Assembly: GCF_001894805.1 (NCBI RefSeq)
Contig: NZ_BCWX01000011.1
Coordinates: 42,245-106,244 of the forward strand
Reading direction: 5' to 3'
DNA from: Rhodococcus globerulus NBRC 14531
Lineage (GTDB): Bacteria > Actinomycetota > Actinomycetes > Mycobacteriales > Mycobacteriaceae
Length of the DNA: 64,000 nt
Shown: positions 8,378 through 17,256 of the stretch, piece after piece
Layout of the letters: each line of letters starts with the position of its first letter
How positions within the stretch are numbered: position 1 is the first letter of the stretch
Notes under the pieces: model-generated
Told to the model about the DNA's origin: nothing
The model's database searches: none
What the model saw: the letters and a program-made list of their open reading frames with translations, nothing else
Position numbers and translations under genes: made by a program

Positions 8378-9628
8378 GTGGACAAAAACAACTTTGACGT
8401 CGCCGTAGTGGGCGCCGGCCCGATCGGGTCTGCCACCACACGGCACCTCGCCGAACAGGGCGTCGACGTGGCCGTCATCGGCCCCGCCGAACCCACCACT
8501 TTCGCAGACCACCAGGGCACGTGGGCCGGGCACTACGACGAGGGGCGCCTGGCCCACGTACTCGAGGTGCCACTGATGACCTCGATGCTCACCATGCGCT
8601 CGATCCGGCGCTTCGACGCGCTGCGCGAGAGCACCGGAATCGAGTTCACCACCCCCACTCATTCAGTTACTGTCCTGCCCACCGATCTCGGCGACGGCAC
8701 AGCGTCCACGTGGTTCAACCGTGAATTATTGGCCGCGAACGCGCGTGATCTCGGGGTGAAGGTCCACGAACTCGACGAGGAAGGTCTGCGCGCAACCTAC
8801 CCAGGCCTTTCCTTCGAACCCGGACACGTCGCCCTCGTGCAGCCGGATGCTTTCGTCCTCAACCCGCGAGCACTCGTCCGAGCGGAACTCGCCGCCGCTG
8901 CGAAGTCCGGCGCACGGCTGATTCGCGATGAAATCGTGAACACGGAAACGATTGCCGGTGGTGTCCGACTCACCGGGCGATCGGGCGAAACCTGGACGGC
9001 CAGGCAGGTTGTGCTCGCTACGGGTGCTGCAAGTAACGCCACAGGGCTGCTCCCCAGGCCGTTGTCGATGTCCACTTTCGGCGCCACTGTCGTACTCGCG
9101 GAGGTCGAGGATCCGGAGTCGTTGGACATGCCGACGATGATGTTCCTGAAATACCGGGACGGAAATTCGCTCTTCGGTGGGATAGTGATGCAGCCGCGCC
9201 CCTACCCGGACGGAAAGTGGTACCTCAAACTCGCCGGGGGTAGTTTGCTGAATTGCCCGCTCGACACCACCGAGCAGATCGCTGAATGGGTGCGCACCGG
9301 TGGTAATCAGTCCGATATCGCCGAGGCAGCGGACGTGTTGAGTGATCTCCTGCCTGGGCGGAAGTTTCCGCGGTACCTCACACGACCTGGCCTGGTGTCG
9401 GCGACACTTACTGATCGTCCCTACATCGATCGGGTGGACGAGCGTACCGTGATCGCCGTCGAAGGCGAACGCGGCGCGATGTCCGCGGACGAGATCGGCC
9501 GCCTCGCCGCGATGCTTTCCCAGGGACCGTGGAACGACACCATCCCGCACGAGGTGTTCCATGCGCATTGGGACGAATCCGGTTCTGTTGCAGAGAAATC
9601 AGTCGAGTCAACGGCGACAGTACGGTGA
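8378..9628 (+). CDS. FAD-dependent oxidoreductase of the D-amino-acid oxidase (DAO) superfamily
   Basis: 416 residues. The N-terminal FAD dinucleotide-binding motif VAVVGAGPIGSATTRHLAEQGVDVAVIG lies at residues 8-35, followed by DAO-type substrate and FAD segments (GHVALVQPDAFVLNPRALVRAELAAA; GFR/ARP-like C-terminal region RPYIDRVDERTVIAVEGERGAMSADEIGRLAAML). DAO-family enzymes oxidise amines or amino acids to imines. The stop overlaps the start of a RidA-type imine deaminase (GTGA), so the two products probably act in sequence: oxidation, then imine hydrolysis. An MFS transporter downstream may import the substrate. The exact substrate (an amino acid, sarcosine-like amine or opine) cannot be read from the sequence. 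Confidence 0.8.
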   Translation: MDKNNFDVAVVGAGPIGSATTRHLAEQGVDVAVIGPAEPTTFADHQGTWAGHYDEGRLAHVLEVPLMTSMLTMRSIRRFDALRESTGIEFTTPTHSVTVLPTDLGDGTASTWFNRELLAANARDLGVKVHELDEEGLRATYPGLSFEPGHVALVQPDAFVLNPRALVRAELAAAAKSGARLIRDEIVNTETIAGGVRLTGRSGETWTARQVVLATGAASNATGLLPRPLSMSTFGATVVLAEVEDPESLDMPTMMFLKYRDGNSLFGGIVMQPRPYPDGKWYLKLAGGSLLNCPLDTTEQIAEWVRTGGNQSDIAEAADVLSDLLPGRKFPRYLTRPGLVSATLTDRPYIDRVDERTVIAVEGERGAMSADEIGRLAAMLSQGPWNDTIPHEVFHAHWDESGSVAEKSVESTATVR

Positions 9629-10056
9629 ACGCCTTCACACAGGTCATCCCCCCAGGAATGACGGCCTACTACTACCAGTGGCACATCGCACCGGCTGTCG
9701 TCGTCGACAACTTGGTGATGTGCTCGGGGGTGCTCGGCACCGATGCAAGCGGGAAAGTGCCCGAGGATCTCGACGGCCAGTTCGCCGCCGCGTTCGAAAA
9801 TCTTCGCCATGTCCTGCGCGCCGCAGGCGCTGACTTGTCGGATGTGGTGGACATGATCACCTTCCACTGCGACCTCGAGGCAGACCTCGCGGCTTTCACC
9901 GCGGTCCGTGATCGCTATCTGAGCGAACCGTGGCCGGCGTGGACTGCGATCGGAGTCGCACAGATCGGGGCAGGACTGCCTGGAGCCCGGGTCGAGATGA
10001 AGGCCACAGCCCGGCTTCCGGCACGCGAAACCGGACATATCCGAGATTCTCGCTAG
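9625..10056 (+). CDS. RidA/YjgF-family enamine/imine deaminase
   Basis: 143 residues from the GTG at 9625, which overlaps the oxidase stop codon. The RidA fold is recognisable from VVVDNLVMCSGVLGTDASGKVPEDLDGQFAAAFENLRHVLRAAGADLSDVVDMITFHCDLEADLAAFTAVRDRYL and the C-terminal PAWTAIGVAQIGAGLPGARVEMKATA region, where RidA proteins keep the active-site arginine (GARVEM). RidA proteins hydrolyse reactive enamines and imines to keto acids and ammonia. Strict coupling to the DAO-type oxidase suggests it handles that enzyme's imine product. The longer frame starting upstream lies inside the oxidase gene. Confidence 0.85.
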   Translation: MNAFTQVIPPGMTAYYYQWHIAPAVVVDNLVMCSGVLGTDASGKVPEDLDGQFAAAFENLRHVLRAAGADLSDVVDMITFHCDLEADLAAFTAVRDRYLSEPWPAWTAIGVAQIGAGLPGARVEMKATARLPARETGHIRDSR

Positions 10057-10070
10057 CTTCCCCAGCCAGG

Positions 10071-10120
10071 GGCGGCGTCGCGGCAAACGACGCCGCCTCG
10101 AAGCGTCCTAGGACGCTTCG
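10071..10120. terminator. Two adjacent strong hairpins after ridA
   Basis: A perfect 10-bp stem GGCGGCGTCG/CGACGCCGCC (10071-10080 and 10088-10097, 7-nt loop) begins 14 bp after the ridA stop. It is followed at once by a perfect 22-bp palindrome (10099-10120, half-site CGAAGCGTCCT). No U-run follows. Together they could stop or weaken transcription before the MFS gene; the second palindrome could instead be a regulator site for that gene. Confidence 0.5.
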
Positions 10121-10203
10121 CATCGGGTTCGACCATGTACGGTCACCAGCTTTGCAGATCCAGATATCAATCGACCAACCTCTACGAAAGGTGTTCGAAA
10201 CAC

Positions 10204-11709
10204 ATGGAACTCGACTCCTCCGGCGCTGTACCCGACGCTGCCCCCGCCAATTCTACCGGCACTTCCGAACGCTGGACTCCCCGGTTGTGGATGTCGTTCA
10301 TCTCGATGGTGCTGCTACTGGAACTGCTGGCGAGCAGCTACATGATGCTCTCCGTCGCACTGCCGAGCATCGGAAAAGAGTTCGCGACGAATCAGGGGGT
10401 ATGGCTCTTCACAACGTTCCTCCTCGTGGCAACAGCCTCGTCGCCGCTCATCGGCAAGCTCGCCGACACGCACGGTAAGCGCAAAATCATGCTCTGGTGT
10501 ATCAGCTTGTCCGCGGTCGGCTCAACCGTCGCCGCACTCGCCCCGAACTTCGGAATCCTCCTGGCGGGCTGGTCACTGGCCGGTCTGCTCAGCCCCTGCC
10601 TCTTCCTGGTGTACTCACTCATTCGTGATGTGTATCCACCCGAAACCGTACCGATGGCCGTGAGCATTTCGACAACTGGCATGGGACTGGTGGCGATACC
10701 CGCACCGATCGTTGCCGGGCTACTCATGACGGCCGGCGGCTGGCGCAGCATCTTCTGGTTCTGCGCAATTGCCCTGGCCGCAATCACCGTCATCATCCGA
10801 TACACCACCGACGAGTCGCCGGTACGTCTGCAATCGCGGATGGATCCCGTCGGCGCCGTCTTGCTGGCCGGAGGCCTCGGCACGGTTCTTCTCGCGATGA
10901 GCATGGGCTCGACCTGGGGCTGGACTTCACCCGCCACCGTTGTATCCCTCGCCGGCGGAGCAGTGCTGCTGCTCGCGTGGTACATCTCCGCGCGGGTATT
11001 CCAAGATCCGGTCATCGACCTCGCGGTGCTGCGCGAGCCGACCGTACTCGCGACCACGGTCAGCTCCGGCCTGGCATGGGCCCTCATCGCCGCATTCAGC
11101 GTGCTCGTGCCCATGATGGCAATGCAGACGAGTGACCTAGGCCTCGGCTACGGACTCGGATTGGGCTACCTCGGCTACGCCCTGATCCAGGTGCCGATTG
11201 GCCTCGCCACCCTCATCGGCGGTATCCTGGTCGGCCGACTCGTCGTCCGGCGCGTCTCCGCACGCACCCTGATGATCGCGGGCGGCACCATAGCTGGTGC
11301 TGGCTGCCTGCTCATGGCGCTATATCACGGCTCCTTGCCCGCAGTCGCCTTGTTCGGCGCAATCGTCGGCCTCGGTGCGGGCATGGGCTTTGCCGCCACA
11401 CCGAATCTTCTCATCGCGGCCGTGCCTCCACAGATTCAGGCGACGGCGGGTGCTATCGCGTCGACCTCGGGGAACTTGTTGCCTGCTGTCGTGCCTGTAC
11501 TGATCTTCAGCGTCCTCAACGGATGGTTCATGGGACCACAGGCGGATGGCGAAACCCTGTACACCAACACCGGCATCATGGTCGCTTTCGCTATGTGCGG
11601 TCTCGTCGGACTGGCCAGCGCACTCGTCGCCTTCGCGCTTCCTCGGCGCAACACCAGCTCAGAGCCTGGACTTGCCGTCGCAGTCTCCACTACGCCGCCG
11701 TTCCACTGA
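10204..11709 (+). CDS. MFS transporter (14-TM DHA2-like)
   Basis: 501-residue inner-membrane major facilitator. Features include LLLELLASSYMMLSVALPSIGKEF in TM1, the motif-A loop GKLADTHGKRKIML between TM2 and TM3, and a long run of hydrophobic segments to the C terminus. ATG 10204 was chosen over an upstream in-frame ATG because of the AAAGG-like site at about -14 and the start of family similarity at the cytoplasmic tail. It follows the DAO oxidase-RidA pair in the same direction, separated by two hairpins, and may move the oxidase substrate or export a toxic product. Drug export is the alternative. Substrate unknown. Confidence 0.8.
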   Translation: MELDSSGAVPDAAPANSTGTSERWTPRLWMSFISMVLLLELLASSYMMLSVALPSIGKEFATNQGVWLFTTFLLVATASSPLIGKLADTHGKRKIMLWCISLSAVGSTVAALAPNFGILLAGWSLAGLLSPCLFLVYSLIRDVYPPETVPMAVSISTTGMGLVAIPAPIVAGLLMTAGGWRSIFWFCAIALAAITVIIRYTTDESPVRLQSRMDPVGAVLLAGGLGTVLLAMSMGSTWGWTSPATVVSLAGGAVLLLAWYISARVFQDPVIDLAVLREPTVLATTVSSGLAWALIAAFSVLVPMMAMQTSDLGLGYGLGLGYLGYALIQVPIGLATLIGGILVGRLVVRRVSARTLMIAGGTIAGAGCLLMALYHGSLPAVALFGAIVGLGAGMGFAATPNLLIAAVPPQIQATAGAIASTSGNLLPAVVPVLIFSVLNGWFMGPQADGETLYTNTGIMVAFAMCGLVGLASALVAFALPRRNTSSEPGLAVAVSTTPPFH

Positions 11710-12010
11710 GTTGGTCGATCACCGAGACCTGACGGTAGCGTCGCGACTGGCAAGGCTCTTCGCAGCAGCCGTCACGAAGGAAACAGTGCCCAATCAGGAA
11801 CAAATAGCGAACCGTCAGCACCGGGTAAGCAGATCCGGTCAACCCGACTGACACCACCGATGACGCCAACAGATCCAGCGCGATGCACAGCCTCATCGGC
11901 CGGGGACGGTCATCGAATGCGAAACCGAAAGCCGCGCAACACCATCCATCTTTCGGGTTGATTCGCATCGTACTCACAGCCCGGAGAGAAAACGGACAAT
12001 GTTTGCTGAT

Positions 12011-12043
12011 CCCTTGTATTGATCGCACTGATCAATACAAGGG
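12011..12043. promoter_or_regulatory. Perfect 14-5-14 inverted repeat upstream of the amidohydrolase relic
   Basis: The arms CCCTTGTATTGATC (12011-12024) and GATCAATACAAGGG (12030-12043) are exact reverse complements with a 5-bp spacer. The repeat ends 8 bp before the ATG of the truncated amidohydrolase, where a repressor would block transcription. No cognate regulator is adjacent. The symmetry is certain; the operator role is inferred. Confidence 0.6.
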
Positions 12044-12051
12044 TCAAAACT

Positions 12052-12219
12052 ATGAACCCGCGTTATTCGGAAGCTTCCGTAGTCCAGATTCGCGGTGGGC
12101 GAATCGTAGCAGTCGGCCCGGCTGAACTAGCCGCTTCCTCTGCCGACCACACGGTTGATCTAGGTGGGCGCTGGCTGTTACCCGGATTCACCGACACCCA
12201 CAACCACCTCTCGATATAG
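12052..12219 (+). pseudogene. N-terminal fragment of an amidohydrolase (YtcJ-like)
   Basis: Only about 55 residues remain, beginning MNPRYSEASVVQIRGGRIVAVG and ending in GRWLLPGFTDTHNHLSI. This is the start of an amidohydrolase-3 type enzyme, up to the first metal-binding HxH-like segment (THNH). The frame then meets a stop exactly where IS6-transposase sequence begins, so the gene was cut by IS-related rearrangement. A strong inverted repeat still sits in front of it. It cannot be functional as it stands. Confidence 0.75.
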
Positions 12220-12528
12220 GTGTTCGTCAAGATCGGCGGAAAACGGCGGTACCTGTGGCGGGCGGTCGATCAGGACGGCAATGTCCTTGAAGTTCTGGTC
12301 CAGTCCCGGCGCAATGCGAAGGCGGCGAAACGCTTCTTTGGCAACTCGAACGGGCAATGAAGCTTTTTCGCTCACCGGGTACAGCGCAACGGTTCCTGGC
12401 GGTGTTCAGCGCGATTTCGCCGCACTTCGGCCCGGCGACACAAGCTCACCGCGAGCGATTACCGCTCATAAATGACCGGCCGATTCGCCTGCTGGAACGA
12501 CGTTACCGGCACACCATCTGTAGCCTGA
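12217..12528 (+). pseudogene. IS6-family transposase relic (C-terminal part, frameshifted)
   Basis: One frame reads VFVKIGGKRRYLWRAVDQDG and then LVQSRRNAKAAKRFF, the DDE-region core of IS6-family transposases. After a stop at 12360 the similarity resumes in other frames (QRFLAVFSAISPHFGPA, then LTASDYRS and RFACWNDVTGTPSVA up to a stop at 12528). The N-terminal part is missing and at least two frame changes are needed, so it is inactive. It abuts the amidohydrolase relic directly. Confidence 0.8.
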
Positions 12529-12686
12529 ACCGGTTTCTCGCCAACAGAATTCGCCTCAACTTGACCTAGTGCTGTTGATTCCCAGTTGCATTCAGTTAAG
12601 TTGACGCCGCTCAAGCACTTGAATAAGGCGGCGCTCCACTCATCATCCACACTGTTTGTCTACATAAGCCGCATTTGGAGACACAC

Positions 12687-13322
12687 CTAGTGAGTGTCGC
12701 CTCCAATAATCCCCCGCCCGCGGGCCTGTGCAACTGCTGCCGTCCGCGATCGCACGCCCAGCTTTCCGAACGCATTCGTCAGATGCGTCTTTACTGTGCC
12801 CTCGCTGAGAAACATTCGACGAGCGATCTCCCGGTTCGAGTGGCCGACGGCGACGGCCTCCAACACCTCCACTTCGCGCTGGGTGAGTGCCGCGCTGGGA
12901 TCCCGCAGCTGCGCCATCAGTTTCGAGGCAACCGCGGGTGACAATGCGCTTTCACCTCCTGCTGCTGCGACGATCGCTGTGTAGAGTTCGGCCGCGGCAG
13001 TGCCCTTGAGGAGGTAACCACTGGCACCGGCCTCAATCGCGCGCAGAATCTCGGCGTCGGTGTCGTAGTTCGTCACCACCAGGACCCGCGGAGCGTTCGG
13101 TAGGGATCGGATCTGGCTGGTTGCCTCCACACCGCTCAGCCCGGTCCCGAACCGCAGGTCCATGAGGACGAGATCGATCGCCCTCTCGCTGCACAGTGCG
13201 ACAGCTTCTTCGCCTGTGGCGGCTTCGGCGACAATCAAGACTTCGTCCGAGTACCGTTCGAGCAGTGCCCGTAGCCCGGCGCGCACGATCACATGGTCGT
13301 CCGCGAGTACCAGCCGAATCAT
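12687..13322 (-). CDS. NarL/LuxR-family response regulator
   Basis: 211 residues. The receiver domain has the acidic pair Asp8/Asp9, phospho-acceptor Asp55 (LVLMDLR) and Lys in GYLLKG. The C-terminal LuxR helix-turn-helix reads LTQREVEVLEAVAVGHSNREIARRMFLSEGTVKTHLTNAFGKLGV. ATG 13322 overlaps the sensor kinase stop (ATGA), so the pair is co-translated. It is last in a leftward set with a kinase, an MMPL transporter and two membrane proteins, and probably controls that transporter operon. The stimulus is unknown; cell-envelope stress is a reasonable guess for this class of kinase. Confidence 0.9.
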   Translation of the reverse strand: MIRLVLADDHVIVRAGLRALLERYSDEVLIVAEAATGEEAVALCSERAIDLVLMDLRFGTGLSGVEATSQIRSLPNAPRVLVVTNYDTDAEILRAIEAGASGYLLKGTAAAELYTAIVAAAGGESALSPAVASKLMAQLRDPSAALTQREVEVLEAVAVGHSNREIARRMFLSEGTVKTHLTNAFGKLGVRSRTAAVAQARGRGIIGGDTH

Positions 13323-14494
13323 TGCTGCTCCTCCTGCTGATGCGCGAGCGGAAACGTCACCGACATCGCGGTGTGGCCGGGCTCGGATTCGATGGTCCAC
13401 TGGCCGCTGAGCTGCTCGACACGGGCCTGCATGGCCTTGAGACCGAAGTTGTGTGTAGAGGAATCGTCGAGGATCGCAACGTCGAATCCGTGCCCGTCGT
13501 CGACCACATCCAGGTGTACGGCGTCAGGACCATAGGTGAGGGTGACTACGGCGCGGTGGGCATCAGCATGGCGCATGACGTTCGCGACCGCCCCTTGTCC
13601 AAGTCGCACCAGAGCCGATTCCACCGGCATCGGCAAGGACACAGCCGGCCCCTCGACAAGAAGACGTATGTCGCAAGTCCCGGCTGCGGCTCGCTCACAT
13701 ACCCTGCTCAACGCGTCGACGAGCGAGCTTCCCGCCAAGTCGGCGGGCGAGAGTGCCGCGATCAGGCGACGTGTATCGGCCAACCCTGCCGATGCAGTCC
13801 GTCGGGCCATCACGATCTTGCCCTCAGCACCCGGCGGTAGGATTTCGGCCTCGGCTGCGTGCAGCAGCATCTCGATGCTGCTCAGCCCCTGCGCGACGGT
13901 GTCGTGAATCTCTCTGGCCAACCGTTCCCGTTCGGCAAGTTCGCCCGCAGCTCGTTCGGTCTTCGCCAGCTCCGAGCGGGTGTGATGCAAGTCCTCGATC
14001 AGTTGTTGTCGTCGCTCCGTTTCGTGAAACAGCACCCGGAAACCCAGGCCGATAACGACACCGACAACAGCCCCTAGCAACGATCCGACCAGCGCGCCAC
14101 CCCACTGACCCCGAGTAAGGACACCGATCAACGCGTTGACGAGGGTGATCGCCGCGACCGCTGAGACCGCAGGGATCAGTGGCACTTCAGTCATGAAGAG
14201 CAGGATGAGCCCGAACGACACATAGGCCGCGTCGGCGCCAAGGAGCGCCATGGCAACCCACACCGCACACAGCGACCCCAGCCAAGCGAACCGCGCTACC
14301 GGAGCACGAAGTGAGCCGGCGCCCACGATGTAAACGACGAGGAATGCCGCCGTCAACGCACCGATCCATCCTGCGGATGCCTCGGAGAGCAGTACCGCCC
14401 GCAGCAACACGATCAACGCCAGAACCACTACGAGAACGTGCAGTCCCAGACGAAGGCGTGCGATTCGCGCGAACGAGAACTCCTCAACCATCAC
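13319..14494 (-). CDS. Sensor histidine kinase (HisKA_3, NarL-type partner)
   Basis: 391 residues. About five N-terminal membrane segments (residues 12-155) are followed by a linker coiled coil and the HisKA_3 box REIHDTVAQGLSSIEMLL with phospho-acceptor His197. The ATP-binding domain has GQGAVANVMRHADA and DVVDDGHGFD. There is no large extracytoplasmic sensor domain, so it probably senses through the membrane, as in DesK-like kinases. It overlaps the response regulator gene by 4 bp. The 190-bp gap to the upstream MMPL gene may carry its own promoter. Confidence 0.9.
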   Translation of the reverse strand: MMVEEFSFARIARLRLGLHVLVVVLALIVLLRAVLLSEASAGWIGALTAAFLVVYIVGAGSLRAPVARFAWLGSLCAVWVAMALLGADAAYVSFGLILLFMTEVPLIPAVSAVAAITLVNALIGVLTRGQWGGALVGSLLGAVVGVVIGLGFRVLFHETERRQQLIEDLHHTRSELAKTERAAGELAERERLAREIHDTVAQGLSSIEMLLHAAEAEILPPGAEGKIVMARRTASAGLADTRRLIAALSPADLAGSSLVDALSRVCERAAAGTCDIRLLVEGPAVSLPMPVESALVRLGQGAVANVMRHADAHRAVVTLTYGPDAVHLDVVDDGHGFDVAILDDSSTHNFGLKAMQARVEQLSGQWTIESEPGHTAMSVTFPLAHQQEEQQ

Positions 14495-14684
14495 GACACA
14501 CGGTAGCTGTAGTGCCGATCGGGGGTCATGACTGTGGTCTGAGGAGTGTGTTCCTCACACCTGCTGCGGGACGTTCGGGTTGCTGCGATCAGTCGGATCG
14601 AACAGGTCGACGGGCCGAAACGGCGGCGATCGTCCGGATTGCTCCTGCTCTGAGGAAAGGCCGAGGTAACTCGCTGACAGCGCG

Positions 14685-16835
14685 TCACAGGGGAGACATC
14701 GTCGGCGCGCGCTTCGTCACCATCTGCGGGGCGGACGGCCACAGGGCCTTCTCTCCGAGTAGTCGCATGATCGCAGGAACGAGCAGCGGCCGGACTACGA
14801 AGGTGTCGAGCAGGATTCCGATTGCCATCGCCAATCCGAACTGGAAGAGTTCGCGGATCGGTTGGGTGGTCAGCACAGCGAAGGTCGCTGCCAGGATGAG
14901 TCCCGCGGACGAGATCACTCCGCCAGATCGGATGAGCGCTATTCGTAACGCCGCTCGTGGTGGATGCGTCGACAGTTCCTGCCGGTAGCGGCTCATAAGG
15001 AAGATGGTGTAGTCGACGCCCAGCGCAACCAGGAACACGAAGATGTAGATCGCTACCCGGTTTCCGATTCCGGCGTCGCCGAGCACCGTGACGGTGATGA
15101 AGGTCGTGAGTCCCAGTGTCGCGGTGAACGACAACACCAAGGTCCCGATCAGGTAGAGAGGTGCGAGTACGGACCGCAGCAACAGCGCCAGTACAGCGGC
15201 GACGATCACGAGGACCAGTGCCGCAACAACCCAGTTGTCACGATCGAGGCCTGACCGAATATCGGCGGCGTGAGCACTTTCGCCACCGACGAGGACCTGC
15301 GCGTTGGCGATCCCGGCGCTGTCAGCGGCGGACTGCGCCGCGGACGCGAGAGTGCCGACGCGATCCAGTGCCTCTGGGCTGTACGGGTTGTCGGTGAAGA
15401 CGACTTGGAATGCTGCTGTTGTCCCGTCCGCGCTGACCGTGGGACGCTCCCCCAACCGGGCTACCCCGGCCGTATCCGACAGCTCGCGGGTGATCCGGTT
15501 CCAGTCGGGCGATGGCGTCCCGGGTGGTGTGGTGACGTAGACGGTCGAGGGTGCGATCTCCCCGGGTCCGAAGGCATCGGCGATCATGTTCTGGCCGGAC
15601 TCGGATTGGGTCTCGACGCGGAATCCACTGATGAAGTCGTAGCTTTCGCGGTAGCCCGCCAGGCCCGCGGTCATCACGAGAAGGCCGAGGAGTGTGGAGA
15701 CCAGCACTGCTTTCGGGGATCGGTCGACCAGATCCGCGATCCGTTCCCAGACCTTGCCACCGGCGCGGCTTGACGCGGCCTGGGTTGTGGAGGGCCAGAA
15801 CAGTTTTCCTCCGAAAAGCAACATCAATGCAGGAGTGAAGGTGAAGGCGACCAGTCCCATCGAGGCGACACCCAGCGCGAGATACGGGCCGAACCCACGC
15901 AATGCGGGAGAGACCGCTGCCAGCAGAGCCAGCATGGCCAGGACGATCGTCGAAACACTCGACAAGATCGATTCGGACACTCCCCGCAGCGCCCGCATCA
16001 TCGCGGCGGAGCGATCCTGTTCCTCCGCGAGGGCTTCACGGTAGCGGGCGGTGACGATCAGTGCGTAGTCGGTGCCGACACCGAACAGCAGTACGGTCAT
16101 GATCGAAGCGGTCTGCGAACTGATGTCGAACCATCCTGCGTCGGCCATCATCGCGCCTACCGTTTCGGCGAGCCGCATCGCGACGCCCACACCGGCCAGC
16201 GCGACAACCACGAGGACCGGCGACCGATAGATCACCAGGAGGATGATCGCGACCAGAAGGATCGTTCCGAGGAGCAGGATCTTGTCGCCGCTGCTGAACA
16301 CCTTCACGGTGTCGGTGGCGATTCCTGCCGGACCGGTGACGGCCACATCAGCAGGTCCGGCGGCCTCGCTGACCAGATCGCGCAGCTCACCGACCGTGTC
16401 CTGGAACGATTCGTCGGTCGGGTCGCCTGTGAGCGAGACGACAATCATCTCACTGTCACCGTCGGTGGTGCGCAGATTGTCGCCGCCAGGGTTGTCGGCG
16501 GTGATCACCGAGGCGATCGAGGAATTCTCGACTCTTGCGCCGTTGATGGTCGTGACAATCCGGTTCACTGCCGCCGAGGTCTCAGACCTGTCGGCGCCGT
16601 TCACGACGACGATTGCGGGAGTTCCCTCACTTCGAGGGAACTCGCGGGCGGCGAGTTCGGCGGCTTGCACCGATTGCGATGACGGGGGCGGATCGTTTGC
16701 TCCCGCATTGTTTTCGACATCTTCCAAGGCGGGCGCAAAACTTGCGAGGGCACCCACCAGGATGATCCACAGCAGCACGACGATGCCGGCCCGACGTCGG
16801 GACCCGAAGAGAGTGTTCATGAAGCGTGATTTCAT
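14685..16835 (-). CDS. MMPL-family RND transporter
   Basis: 716-residue inner-membrane exporter of the actinobacterial MMPL/RND class. TM1 (IVVLLWIILVGALASFAP) is followed by a periplasmic domain. A five-TM block follows with the RND proton-relay segment LLFGVGTDYALIVTARYREAL, and a second half repeats this pattern (LVALGVDYTIFLMSRYRQEL). The two GxDY segments are diagnostic. The start is ATG 16835 (MKSRF) or ATG 16820 (MNTLF); I prefer 16835. It is downstream of DUF2871 and DUF3817 membrane proteins and upstream of a two-component system. It could export lipids or drugs; substrate not readable. Confidence 0.88.
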   Translation of the reverse strand: MKSRFMNTLFGSRRRAGIVVLLWIILVGALASFAPALEDVENNAGANDPPPSSQSVQAAELAAREFPRSEGTPAIVVVNGADRSETSAAVNRIVTTINGARVENSSIASVITADNPGGDNLRTTDGDSEMIVVSLTGDPTDESFQDTVGELRDLVSEAAGPADVAVTGPAGIATDTVKVFSSGDKILLLGTILLVAIILLVIYRSPVLVVVALAGVGVAMRLAETVGAMMADAGWFDISSQTASIMTVLLFGVGTDYALIVTARYREALAEEQDRSAAMMRALRGVSESILSSVSTIVLAMLALLAAVSPALRGFGPYLALGVASMGLVAFTFTPALMLLFGGKLFWPSTTQAASSRAGGKVWERIADLVDRSPKAVLVSTLLGLLVMTAGLAGYRESYDFISGFRVETQSESGQNMIADAFGPGEIAPSTVYVTTPPGTPSPDWNRITRELSDTAGVARLGERPTVSADGTTAAFQVVFTDNPYSPEALDRVGTLASAAQSAADSAGIANAQVLVGGESAHAADIRSGLDRDNWVVAALVLVIVAAVLALLLRSVLAPLYLIGTLVLSFTATLGLTTFITVTVLGDAGIGNRVAIYIFVFLVALGVDYTIFLMSRYRQELSTHPPRAALRIALIRSGGVISSAGLILAATFAVLTTQPIRELFQFGLAMAIGILLDTFVVRPLLVPAIMRLLGEKALWPSAPQMVTKRAPTMSPL

Positions 16836-16866
16836 ATCGTGGCGTCCAATCCCGACTGGAATGCGT

Positions 16867-17256
16867 TCATCGCACCGATGTCGGATAGCGGGATGAGAAA
16901 TCGGAGTAGCGGTCCGCCCCTGGGACGAAGCGCCCGGTGCGGGCAGCCCACACCTCGAATGCGATCGTGGCGAACGGCGGCAGAGAAGAAACCAACGCCA
17001 ACAGTAGGGTCCGCAGGCGCCATCCGAGCCTGACGTACATCGCGATCGAGAGCACAACGAATGTCACGAACACTGCCCCGTGCAGGGAACCGAAGATGCG
17101 GACGCCGACCTCGGTGCTCTTCGCGATCCACTTCAAGTACATACCGACCAGCAGCCCGAGCCAGGTCACCGCTTCCAGCGTCGCAACGATACGGAATGCC
17201 CGCACCAGGATGCGGGCATCCGAGTTCTTTTCTGGACGTGACTCCCTGTCGTTCAT
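16867..17256 (-). CDS. DUF3817-family membrane protein
   Basis: 129 residues. After a charged N-terminus, three or four hydrophobic segments appear (VATLEAVTWLGLLVGMYLKW, LHGAVFVTFVVLSIAMYVRL, LLALVSSLPPFATIAFEVW). The TxEA(V/I)TWLGLL and GxLHGxxF patterns are those of DUF3817 (integral membrane protein). ATG 17256 has a strong GGAGGAAAT ribosome site and overlaps the stop of the DUF2871 gene (ATGA). Function is unknown. Its location between DUF2871 and MMPL suggests an accessory role in the exporter module. Confidence 0.8.
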   Translation of the reverse strand: MNDRESRPEKNSDARILVRAFRIVATLEAVTWLGLLVGMYLKWIAKSTEVGVRIFGSLHGAVFVTFVVLSIAMYVRLGWRLRTLLLALVSSLPPFATIAFEVWAARTGRFVPGADRYSDFSSRYPTSVR

